Assembly (NCBI GenBank): GCA_022457155.1 | Contig: JAJGOT010000457.1 | Span: 1 to 64,000 of the forward strand | Direction of reading: 5' to 3' | Length of the DNA stretch: 64,000 bases | Source: Cladopsammia gracilis | Taxonomy: Eukaryota; Cnidaria; Anthozoa; Scleractinia; Dendrophylliidae | The notes under the pieces: model-generated | The model's database searches: none | What the model saw: the letters and a program-made list of their open reading frames with translations, nothing else | Told to the model about the DNA's origin: nothing | Shown here: positions 1 through 12,700 of the stretch, in pieces | Numbering within the stretch: position 1 is the stretch's first letter | How the letters are laid out: every line of letters starts with the position of its first letter | Made by a program: the position numbers and the translations under genes

Positions 1-812
1 CCGATAAACTCTTGCTTCGAGGAACTTCATGTATTACGTTTTTATCAATGCGGGAGATGTTTGTTTTTTACGGATTCCAGAACCAGAAGCGGAGATTTGA
101 ATTTCCAAGCAAGCGAGGGACTTAAAGGTAAAACAGATTACATTTTTCGATGGGAATTTATCTTGATATCAATCTGTGATTGAGTTCTTCTTTGTGTTCT
201 CGTTAGTTTTGGAGAATTGTTTATAAACGTGTAGCTTAAATTCAGTTGTATTAATTTCTTGAATTTCATCGAAGACACGGCTCGGCCTCGATGCGATATA
301 AATAGTACGCGTTTTACTTTTAAACATAAGCTAATGGAGATTTGAATAAATTTTTTCGAAAGAAGATTGTGTTGTCCAATTTTATGTGTTTGTTCATTCA
401 TTACATAGATTGCAAAGCGATTTTATGTGAAAAAAAAACAAAACTTAGATTTTATACTCGCGTTGCCTTATGCGAATATGTTTGTGTATTTTTGCAATTT
501 TGATTTCCAAATCAGTTTCCAATTCTCGGGCATTTTTTGACAAGCAACAACTGTATTTTATTCGGAAAATAGTCGTTACAATTATTCTAGACGGGGAAAA
601 AGTTGTTTTTGTGAACTTTTGGACGGTCTTAATGTACTGTGCAGATGGTCAGGTAATACTGTTTTTGAGAATTGCTAAAAATAGCCCGGTCGTCAATCTT
701 AATTCTTGTGTTTCCGACCTTTCACGTAAGTTACGTTTCATCTTACTTTAGTTTGTTCAGAGGGTCTTCAGAGGGCTTCGCTGTTAGGCTAAGCCTAACT
801 ATATATATTATT
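1..812 (+). repeat. Dispersed repeat family, copy A (truncated by window edge)
   Basis: This stretch is strongly similar, base for base over most of its length, to copies at about 41505-42384, 47570-48298 and 56157-57021, all in the same orientation. It ends in a CTGTTAGGCT...CCTA run followed by short TATATATA. Short ORFs on both strands carry frameshifts between copies, so it is not coding. The class is unknown. Confidence 0.85.
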
Positions 813-1185
813 GCTTTGTGAGCAAAACACCAAAAACATCCTAAAGCGTAAAATACTTTTATTTTTTGGATTGCTTGAAACGTTAACGATATTCCATATA
901 AGTAATCCAGCACTAAAATGACATTTTACCATTCCGTACATTAGCTCCATACCGTCAATACAACCCTGTATTTTAACAGCCATCAAAAGTGTTTCTTAAA
1001 TCGTAAATCAAAATTGATGTAAAGAAGTTAATACTTTACATTAAACAATGTTGTAGTCTGACAAAGGTGATGTTCTCAATTTATATTTTCCAGAGGGGAG
1101 GGGCGGCTGTATACATGCTAATTAGGCCAACCAGGAGCCCAACTTGTTAACTTAGACCTCTAAAATGACTTATTTTCATCTTTAG

Positions 1186-1329
1186 CGTCCCCAATAAACA
1201 GACCTCCGTGTCGCATAAACAACGGCGGTTGCAGCCATCTTTGCTTATTGGCGCCTAATGGAGGACACAAATGCGCATGCCCCAATGGTGTAGAATTAGA
1301 AGCTAACGGAAAGAACTGCAACGGCAACG
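1186..1329 (+). CDS. Receptor exon: EGF-like domain
   Basis: The exon is symmetrical, phase 1-1, 48 codons, with a tttag acceptor and gtaaga donor. It encodes an LDLR/LRP-type EGF module: [13 protein letters not shown] followed by KCACPNG and a final GKNC, i.e. six cysteines in the usual spacing. In LRP-like proteins such a module follows a YWTD propeller, which suggests one more propeller upstream of the window. Confidence 0.88.
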
Positions 1330-1376
1330 GTAAGAAAAGAAATGCTGTTTTAAACCCTGATGGGCTATTATTCTGG

Positions 1377-1419
<43 letters not shown>

Positions 1420-3718
1420 ATAATACAGAAAAAAATTCAACTTCATTGAATGTAGATCAGACTTCAAAGGATATTCATTTGTTTGATGCTACAGCTCTGT
1501 TTCGTATGGTCAAAAGATGACCACATTCATCAGGCAATTTTAAAGAAATATATATGTAAACAAAACTATGTAGAAAAAAAAAACTAAGAAACGCAACGAA
1601 CTAGCAAGTTCATGCCCCCACAGGAACAGATTTATACTCAATAACTTCATGATAACGTAGCTGTCACACAGTAACGCAATCTCTCATTCCGCTTTATATA
1701 TACGCTAATTTGTAATTTGATTTCCTTGGGGAGTGGACTGTGAATCGCTGAACAACTGGGTAAAGTGACGCGATCCTAATTGCAGAATTTGTGTAAATGT
1801 CTCCCAAGAGCTTTCCACTATGAAGCCACATATGTGTTGTTTGTGTTTGTGTAAGTGTGGTTGTCTCAGTGGCCTAGTGGTTAAGGCATCTGTCCGGTCA
1901 TCAGGAGACCCGGGTTCAACTCCCGGCTGAGGCACTTTTTCACTCATAATCTTTGTTGTGAAAATTTCTGTTCTCACTTTAACTGTCTATGTATATATTT
2001 CAGATATCGCTGTGAATCACCTTCCTAACGAGAGTAGGTTGGTGATCCAAAGATTATGAGGCAATAGCGAAGCGCATAATTATTACTATTTATAGAACTA
2101 AAACTCAGACAAACAAACCAAAAGTGACTCTCAGGGGATTCCTAATAACGAATTTCTATTGTCAGAAATGCAAGAATAAACAAGAATAAATTATAAACTC
2201 AGACAAACATGAGTACTGACGTCATCTGTGCGCTTTGCTATTAGTTGTCCATATCTCCCTTCCCACGCTAATTACTCGTGGCGAAGCACACGAGTTATAA
2301 ATCCGGCGTTGACTTTTCTTGTTTTTTTTCGTGTCACATTAGCGCATGCAAATTTATGCACGCATATTTAAGCCTATATAGACGACTATATGGCTTTCGG
2401 CCATGAAATACATATCGTAAAATCTCTTCGTTTGTGTACTCGAGAAGCAAGATAAAGAACTACTGCGTACAACTGCACACTTTCAAGACAATTCAAGGCG
2501 TTCATGGATGGATAGGACCGTTTGATATTGTGTTCGCCGCTTATTCCTGTGGGATTTTTGCTCTGGCAAGTTCTGTGTTTTATATATTAAACTTGCCATT
2601 TGCTATGCGATCGAGCTCCGGGTCGAGCTTAAGTGTCAGCTACTGAATCTAGTGAATGCAGTGTAGTCTTACCTTTAAACCCGTGTATACGTGAAAGCAT
2701 GATGAACAGGTTATCGGCAAGGGTGTTTAAATAAAATTCATTCTCTCACTCACTCACTCACTCACTCGCTCCTTCCATCAGCTGTAAACTTAGTGAGCAA
2801 ATGCTTTGTTTAAACGAACACGTTTCGTAACAGGAATTCAACGTGAATCCAACGATAACAATAGTTAATTTGATGTAAACGAATATAGACAACAACAAGC
2901 TTACAGATGTTTCGCATTTGGAGTTTTTAGTGCAACATTAAAATCGATCTAAAAGGATTTTGCAAACTAAACACGCGTTCTGATGAGTATCTGGCTTAAA
3001 ATAATAAAATTTAGTTCGTAGGTAGTATGTGCTCTTGGACAGCGCAGTGATTGAGTTTGAAGCTTAGTCCCGGACGGCCCGAGTTCGAATCTTTATGAAG
3101 TCCTCATTTTTTTTTTCTTTTTTTTTTCTTTTTTCGAACTGGACATTATGAAAGTGATGTACTTTTTTTTTTCGTTCGTCAAAAATCCTTACGTTTAATT
3201 TAAAAAAATATATATATCGAACTGTGTCAGTGTGAAAACGTATTAAAGCTTACGGCAATATTGCGTTACGCGTTATGCGTTAGCATTTCTTCTTCTCGGG
3301 TTGGCTCTTAGGAGCCTTTGATTAGATATAATTTTAAGCTTATGTTTCTCTGTAAAAGCACTCAAATCACTTGGGAATCAATGCTGCAATGAGTTAAAGG
3401 CGCCACGAGTTCAAGCTGTGTACAGCTTCTTGTTTGTAATTTAATTTCCTTGGGGAGTGGACTGTGAATCGCTGAACGACTGGGTAAAGTGACGCGATCC
3501 TAATTGCAGAATTTGTGTAAATGTCTCCCAAGAGCTTTCTACTATGAAGCCACAAATGTGTTGTTTGTGTTTGTGTAAGTGTGGTTGTCTCAGTGGCCTA
3601 GTGGTTAAGGCATCTGTCCGGTCATCAGGAGACCCGGGTTCAACTCCCGGCTGAGGCACTTTTTCACTCATAATCTTTGTTGTGAAAATTTCTGTTCTCA
3701 CTTTAACTGTATATATAT

Positions 3719-3762
<44 letters not shown>

Positions 3763-6700
3763 TATGGAGGAAAGAAACAAATAAACTACGCTTTCATCCC
3801 GACAAGCCTGTTTCGTGGTTGCCCACTCATCAGGGGATTCAATAAGAATATTCTTTACCGTCGCTTCTTATATACAAAATAATTTACATAATAACAATAA
3901 GAAATCTATGCGGCGCGAAGTTTAACAGTTCAGCTGTTGCGTAGAAGGGCTTTGTTTCTATGGCGGCAAGAAGACACGAGTTCATTACGTTTGTTAAGTG
4001 TAGAAAGTTTCGGTCGGCAAATGATTAGAAATTTTTCCTTTAGGCAGAGGTTGCATCTTTTGCTTGAGCTGTTGTACGGTGAATGCAAAGACAGGATGCG
4101 CCATGAAATATAGTGTTCGATGTTGTTGTCTTTGAGAGTCCAGATGTACTTGCTTAGTTCAGTTGAGTTTCTGTGTTTAGAGTGGCGGAATGATGCGGTA
4201 TGGTTTCGGTATCTTGTTTTGAAGTCGTTTTCCGTGAGTCCGATGTATGTTTCTGTTGTGTTGTTGTCGTTGCGCGTGACTGTAGCTTGGTAGATGACTG
4301 ATGATTGTAGGCAGTTTCCGTCGAGTGAGCATGTGTTCTTTTGTCGGCAGTTGCATAGTGGTATTAGAGTTAGCTGTGGCGGCGTCGTTGGCTTGCGTGG
4401 ATGACTTTAGAATCTGCTTATTATGGTTATCAATTATCTGTTTGGCGTTATTCATGCAGCTGTAACTTATTTTTATGGTGTTGCGGTTGAAGATTTTTCG
4501 GAGCTTGTGATCTTTAGGGAAGTGCTTGTCTATTAGGGCGAGGAACTTGTATCCGATGTTGGTGCTGGTGTTTTTGCTAAATGGAGGGTTATACCAGATG
4601 ATGTTGTTGCGGATGCTTTGTCGGAAGATAGGTATTCATATTCAAGCCAACGTTTATAAAATTCAAATAGACGATTTCGCAGAGATTTTCACTCAAGGTA
4701 TTTGGATGGTATAAAATTCATTTAAGACCAAAAGATTATTTCATCAAGCCTTGTAGACGTTAGTTTTAATAACATTTCAAAATTGTTTTGTTTTTGTTGT
4801 ATTTTAACACCTTAAGATTTCACTCAAAATTTTCTCGAAAACTTGTAAAATTTTGTAGACCTTAGGACAAGTACGTCAGGTCGAAGATCCAGAGAGCGTT
4901 TTCCAAACTTATCTCTTGATGACAAGTAATTCGGTATTATTTAAAACATGAAATGACGTCATAACGTTGCTATGGCAACTCCGATTTCCATAAAACGTTC
5001 CTCATCTGAAACTTTAATCTTTCTCTAGTATAGCTGTGGCAATCGTTTTTCCGTTGGATCGTTTGTGGTGGTACACATGTTTCTCAAAGTTAAAAGGTAT
5101 CGTCACTGAAAAACCCAGTCGAGCCACCTTAACTCAAATCCCGTCATTTAACTCGCGAATAGAGTGTTTTCACCCACGTGGTCTGCAGCTATGTTAATTT
5201 CTTTGAAAAAAACAAAGTGTTTGCATTAGAACAGAGTTCAATCCCCACAGGATTAGCTTGGGACACCAATATGGCCGCCGTTTTATTGTTTTGGGAGTTG
5301 GGACACCAACATGGCCGCCGTGACGTCATGTGAAAACACTCCATACGCGAAGCGTTGAACGAGTTATAGCATACGGGGAAACATGCAAATTGTCACCTCT
5401 TGCATCGGTCAATCGGCTGTTAACATTGAGCCCGCGATATGTCATGGTCATCTGCCTTACCTATGGGCATGGCATAAGAGGGAGGGGAGGGTGGAGCAAA
5501 CTTCTAAGGAGAGGGAAAGCTCCAAAGGTAGTTTCGTATTCACGAGTTGGCTCATAGGAGCCTTTCACTTGTGTTAATGTCTGCAAATACCTGACATACC
5601 ACTACACAGTCCTATCACTGTATACACATGTATACTGACAAAATTACTTAGGTATGTTTAATGGATATTTTGTTTTTAACCTTAATCTCCTTTTTCTGGT
5701 TTTAGTGACCCAGCCAACTCCACCACCACCTGTACCAGGTAAAGTAATAAATTCAGTGGTCATACATCGCTTACTTAGGACAGACAATACAAATCAATGT
5801 ACTTGGGCCCTGTTTAGCACTTGGCTCTTGTTTGCTGTAATAAGAGCGTTTGGTAATCAGTTAGACATAACAGAATATCCTATTCCTTATGAAAAAGCTG
5901 CCGCAGAACCCAGGTTCCAGAAGGTATGATAATGCCAATACAGAAATTGTAACGCGAAGTACAAGGTGAATCGTGATAAGTAAAATCTTTTAATCTTTAT
6001 TAGTTCTCATAAAATCGGGGCTGGACGGAAAATCAATTAACCAAATTAACCAGTGATCATGCCTTTTTAGTCTTTTTATGCCCAGATAATAATAACAGGC
6101 TTAATTTTGCAAAGGTAATTAATTCACTTCATTAATTTTCCTCCTAATTCTTCTTATTTGTAATTAATGTAATTTTTTCAACGACACATATTTTTCATTT
6201 TGTAGTAATATACGACAAATACGTACCCAGGATATGAAATTAACGCATAAATACGTTTTAACGTGTTTTAGATATAAAAGTACGTCTTAGAGGCTCAATC
6301 TCATCACATGAAGGTCGTGTTGAGATATACCACCAAGGACAGTGGGGTACAATCTGTGACGAAAACTGGGGCTTCAGAGAGGCTACAGTCCTGTGCAGAA
6401 TGCTCAATTACTCTGCCGCAGTTTATGCTGTTGGAAATGCTCATTTTGGAGAAGGAAACAGCTCTTTTCCCATTTGGATGGACAATGTGAAGTGCCGCGG
6501 TGATGAAGAAAGCATCGCTGCTTGTAGGCACAATGGCTGGAATACTCATGATTGCATACATTATGAAGACGCTGGAGTTGTGTGCTTAAATGATTCTATT
6601 CCACCCACTGAAGGTAACAAAAGTTAGGATTATATACTGATAGTCGAAGTTGTAGCTAGTGTTGCCCTGTTCTTCATGCCATAATCCCAATATCCGAATT

Positions 6701-9700
6701 CGGGATGCAGAGTTCCAATTGTGAGAGCCAGAGACAACATGCTACAGAAAGAACATCAATTATCATATATAGACTGTTTCTCTCGCTATACGTTCGTTAG
6801 TTTGTGGCTAGTAACATAATAAAACCAGTGCCGCTTTTTGAATTCCAAGCTTTGGTCAAACTCGGGTTGGATTTGCGAGGTTCCAAGGACCCATTTTTCA
6901 AAAATTGAGACGCCGAGACGGCCCTATTCTTGGCGAACCCAAAATTCCGAGATACCTTTTTTAATCGCCGAGATTTCGAGGTTCGGTTAAAATTTGCCAA
7001 GACTCGTAATTTTCGATAGTCCATTCTAAACACTTGACAATATTCATGGATTTAAAAAATAGACTTGGCGACCATGAGCATGATGTAAAATGTAATATGT
7101 ATTATATTCCCTTATAACATCGAACTGCACACATAACTGAGTTATCGTTGCCAGCTGCAACTGCAAAAGTGGTCGTTACTCACCTATAACATTGATCTGC
7201 ACGAGGAAACAATTCTGAAATAAATACTGTAAAGAATGACTTTGTTATTTCATTGTTGCTTATTATTTTTGTTCTCATTGAAGGCCCAACCTTAGCACCA
7301 GGACCTCACCCAGGTGAGTTGCGCAAAAACACCAAGTTCTATGTTTAAAATTGTGCATTTAGGAAGGTAGGAGTTATACACATAAACAAAATAGCAACTT
7401 GACTGAAAAAAAAAAAACAACGGCCTGATAAATATCTAAGAATACATAAATATCCCCACAACGCTATAAAAAACAATATCAAATTGAGAAATGTTCTGTT
7501 TAATACAACAGATCAGAGATCACTTTCTTGCAGTTTTATTTACATTTTTAATAAGGCCTTTATTAAAGTGTCAAAGTTATCTGGCTATTTCAGCAAGTTA
7601 ATTGAGGACACACTACCACTAAAAATTAAGCTAACTAAAATATATGTACAATGAAAGGTAAAAGATAAAAAGAAATTATGAACAAATATAGTAATCAATT
7701 AAAAAATGAACAAATAAATGAATGAAAAAATATGCCCTGTTACAGAAGTCGTAAATTAGACAAACAGTTCGTTCAATAACAACTAAAATTGTTATGAGCA
7801 AACCGTTTATGTCTAATTTGCGAATAGCTCTCCTGAATGTGTTAACGCATCACGAGTTTCTGAAGTCATTGCCAGCTACAATTAGCTGCAAAAGTAGTTG
7901 AGACACTTTCATTCACAAGTGATTTTGTGGAAGAAGTACACCATTGCTACCTTTCTTTACCCCTCCCCCCTTATCAATGTTGTTTTGTGACCGGAGCCAT
8001 GTCCAAAACTTTGGCTAACAACATTGAGCGGGGAGGGGGGGGGGCGTTGTGAGGGAAATATATTGTTCTTTTGTTTTTCGAGCCATCATTTTTTATTAAA
8101 GTGAGTGTTTTTTGTGAGAGTGTCTCAACAATTTTGCAGCTAATTGTAGCTTTGACCGTAGCAGTGGTCTAAAGTAGCGTAGTGAATGCATACCATAATT
8201 AACATTGCTGAATCTAGGAAAAAAATAATATCAAATTGAGAAATGAGGTTATAACGTAATTCCTACAAATAATGTGCCTCGCGTAACGTCATCAAATTAT
8301 GTCACCAACCTAAAATATTTTAGACTTTAGGGCGTACTATATGCCTCCAAATTTCATAATCATATCTTTTTTATATCTTTCACGGAATAGAAGAGGCAGG
8401 GGCGTAATCCCTCGCTTATGAATAGGATTAAGATGGCCAGTAAAACTGAACTTTAATTTTGCTAAAAACGGAAGGGTTTTAAAGCATCATTATAATCATT
8501 ATTTTTATCTATCACGGTAGATCGAGTCCACAAAGCAAAATGGTTTTATGTAGTTCATCTATCCATTTAAATAAATTTACTGATATCTTCTGGTATATCA
8601 CTTGTTATTCTTTTTTTATATGTAGAATTAACGGTTCGTTTGCGTGATGGTACCACGTCAAATCAGGGACGAGTGGAATTGTTCCTTAACGGTACATGGG
8701 GAACAATATGTGACGACTACTGGGGAATCGATGAAGCAAACGTCATCTGTCGGATGCTGGGTTATTCAGAAGGGGCCTGGAGCACACATTGCTGTGGCTG
8801 GTATGACTCTCCCTCTGCACCAAGTCGGATTTGGCTGGATGATGTCCACTGTGTTGGTGATGAACAGAGCATCGCGGCGTGTCGCCATGGCGGATGGGGA
8901 AGTCACAATTGCTTTCAATGGAAACATGTAGGAGTCGTCTGCAAATATACACCAATATCCACCCCAGGTATAAAATGTTATGCTCGTTTATGTGAACTAA
9001 GCGAAAAAACTTGACGTTGACAGTGACAAGAAATATCATGGCTAATTTTCTTTTCAGATCAAACTCTGAGGCTTGCTGATGGATACAGGAGCGGAGAGGG
9101 AAGAGTAGAGATATTTCACGATGGTCATTGGGGAACTGTTTGTGATGACTACTGGGATATAAAGGACGCGCAAGTCGTATGTCGCGAACTTGGGCATGAC
9201 AAAGCCATTTTGTTTCCTACAAATTCTGTGTTTGGCGAGGGAAATGGTCACATATGGCTAGACAACGTACACTGCTGCGTGGGTAATGAAAGTTCCATTG
9301 AGAATTGCCAGCATGGAGGATGGAATAATCATAACTGTCAACATTATGAAGATGCATCGGTCATCTGCATGAATGAGACTGTAGGCTTTGGTTAGTATGA
9401 CAATGTTCTACTATATTACTGGGAATTACTTATTTTCCGTTTACTTGATTTAAGAAGCCCAGGGCTATTAGAGAGAGCGATGAGCTGTAATAGAAATGAG
9501 AACTGTTCGTATAAAAACAGGAGCTCCATTGATAGAAGATAATCAGTTCTCTCCGGATTCAACTCACTATCACAGCTCAACCCCACTAACGTCAGAACAG
9601 CAATCACTATCTATTAGATAAACTACTTGTAGTTATAAATGTTCATTTTTCATTGCAGACGCAGATGATTTCTTGCTCTCGTGTGAAGGAGGTCGTAAAT

Positions 9701-12700
9701 TGTGTTACTACATTCCATTGCACCCACAGACACCGCCCCGCCCAATACCACTGTCCATTCCATTTGACGATACACCGATCGGGGTATCTTACGATCCTAT
9801 AGAAAAGCGAATCTACTTGGCAGATGATTATGGAAACATCCATCGCGCTTTTCTAAATGATACCTCAAGCCAAATTGTGATTAGAGGCCTTTGGAGTCCA
9901 AAAGGTATCGCGATAGACCTTGTTGGAAGGAACATCTATGTCGCTGATGACTATGAGAACAACATTAAAATTGCAACATTTGACGGCTCCCATGAAACTA
10001 TCATTGTTGACGTAGATTCACCTCAAGGAATAGCGTTGGACAGCAGTTCGGGGTAAGCATGATTCAGTTTTTCCCTGCCGTTCTTCAGTCATTTTGTTGT
10101 AGCTGAACTCTCCTTAAGACGAACATCTCTCTAAATCGGACAACGACTCTTTAAAGCAGTCAACGGACACTTAAGAAGTGTGTCTTTCGGTTAAGAGCGA
10201 AGAATAGATGTTGATGTGGAAGACAAATACGTGACTCCGTAATAATAACCAGAAGTTTTTTTTTGACAGCGCTATCTACTTTACCATAGTCTTGTTCCAG
10301 TTCGCAACTTGTAATAAACGACCTCCTCGCCTGAACTGATGTTTACTTACTGTACATGTGTAACTTCGATGGGTGAATTCTTAAGTAGGCGTAGCCGTTT
10401 TTTCCAAAACTACTGATTTAATCGATTGATGTCTACAAGCAGAAGTAGGTTGAAACTATAACAACAAAGAATAAAGTTACAAATAGAACGAGAAATAAAC
10501 CTAACGGAAATGAAATATGAATAACTAAAAAAGACGATGGGCAAATACTTACATTGTTATGGCTACGAAATAACTAACGGGTACAAAGGAAATGAATCTC
10601 TACAAACTCTACGAAACTGCGCTTCGCGCGACTGTTAGCTATCCCCGGAATATTGCGGCGCAACTCAATAATAACGGTTAAACTAAATTATGCGAAACGC
10701 ATATGCAGAAAAATACCACTACGAAAAAAAGCGCCATCAAAGAAATGCTAATGAATAGGTGAAAACTTTACAAACTACGAACAAACGACGCGAAATTAGT
10801 AAATGCAAAAAGCGAATGACCAAAAGGCTTGAATGGCATGCTTAGATCTTACATACCGGCCCCTAAGTGTGGAGCACGAGCTAGGCACTTAAATATATAT
10901 ATATATAATTAAGGATCTAAGTGTCCTTAGAGAAAGTTCCTAAATGTCCTTGACGAAAGCACATGTGCACAAAGTCATGAAGGAAGAAACTCAAGTTTAA
11001 ACGAGTAAACAAAGTTTGTCTATGAGCCTGTCCAAGAAGGTTGCCCTGACTTTCACCTTGGCGCGACGAACAAAACCCTTTCTGTCTGGGAAGACTTCAT
11101 GATCCTTCCAAGAGGCCACGTGTTGCGAGGCGAATTATCTGTGCTTACAAGGACGGTGTCTCCAACAGCGTGGTCGCGTCCACTTTTGTCTGCTTTGAAG
11201 CGAAGGCAAGTACTCTCTGGACCATCTTCTCCAAAAAATGTCAGCAAGATACTACACTTGTTTCCATCTACGACGAGACAGCAAATCATCACTTGGAAAC
11301 AATCCCGGAGGCATATGAGGGGCCGATCGTAGAAGAAGCAGGTGATTGGGCGTCAAAGGCTCCGGATCCTGCGAGTCGCTCGACACTGCCGTGATAGGGC
11401 GACCGTTCGTAATACTTTTCACTTGACACATGAGAGTAACCAGGCCCTCGTCGTCAGTAGTTTGTTTTTGGAGCAGGGCGTGAAGTATCTTTTGAGTGGT
11501 ACGAATGCAATGCTCCCAAACACCTCCGTGGTGTGAACCATGAGGGGGATTAAATATCCACTTGATGTCTTTCTATTCCTAGTTGCTTCATGCTACGGAA
11601 ACCGGGTTAAGCTCCGGCCGTGTGGGCCATCGTGGCCCGAGTGCGACTTTACCTTTTTTGATGTCTTTCTTCAGCATAGCTTCATGGATTTTATCATGAT
11701 TCCAAGCGTTGATAGATTTGCGAAGCCCTCTCTCAGCACTTGTGAAGTTGGTGCCATTATCGGATCGGATCTCTTTAATTTGGCCCCTTCTTGCGATAAA
11801 TCGTCTCAACGCCAACAAGAAGGAATCGGTATTCAAACTATGTGCGACCTCAATGTGTACTACGCGGATGTCAAGTCACGTGAAAATGACCCCATACCTT
11901 TTTACGATGCTTCGACCACGGCGTACTTGAAAAGGACCGAAGCAATCAATATCGACCAATGTGAAAGGCGGTTGATCAGGCGTAAGGCGATCTGCGGGAA
12001 GGTCAGCCATCTTTTGCTCGCAAACCGAGCCTTGACGTCGCCGACAACTAACGCACTTTGAAAGGACTCTTATAACAACAGAGCTTGCGTTGATGATCCA
12101 AAATCTTTAGTGTGCTAAACTCAGCACCAACTCTCTACCAGAGTGCCCGGAGATTAGGTGATAATACTCAATTATGAGGTTGGCACGCGATCATTCTTGG
12201 GAAGGATAATTTGATGCTTGGCTTCAAAAGATGTCGACGTGAGACTTAATCTCCCACCAACACGTAGCCGGTTATCAACTAAGATGAGGTCTAGACTCAG
12301 AAGACAGCTACTCTTCTTGACGTGTGCTTCACTTTAAAGCGACCTGAACTCCTCAGGAAAATGGTGTCGTTGCACATTCTTCAAAACCTCAAACTCTGTA
12401 GTTTTCATCTCATCGACAGTGATAAACTGCAAGGGTCTGGTTGAATTGAACTTAACCGACTCTCTCAACTTCCTACGCTTTCACCAATTTCTTAAGCTTT
12501 CACGATATCGCAGGAGCCAAGCAACGGACTTCTTCAGACGATACCACGAAGATGTACGTTGAAAGTACTCAACCAAAGGATAGACATGTTCTGACGCTGA
12601 TGTCATATCCACCTTCTTGTCAAGCTTCACTTCTGCGTCTCTGTCTGGAATACTTTCCAGCGACAAGGGGTCTTGAGGCCATTCTTCTTCTGATTTCCAG

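Noticed and set aside
138..401. Minus ORF in repeat copy A, with relatives in copies C (47681-47914) and D (56419-56625)
   Set aside because: Frameshifts differ between copies and there is no known domain; similarity follows the DNA repeat.
1863..1933. Functional tRNA gene
   Set aside because: The acceptor, D and T arms look good, but the anticodon stem has a mismatch and the loop lacks U33. A second copy sits in an identical 276-bp repeat.
1705..3701. Minus-strand ORFs with [20 protein letters not shown]
   Set aside because: They read backwards through the tRNA-like repeat. Both copies match at DNA level and no gene context exists.
6304..6561. ORFs on other frames over the SRCR exons
   Set aside because: Shadows; the SRCR frame has the domain cysteines and correct splice phases.
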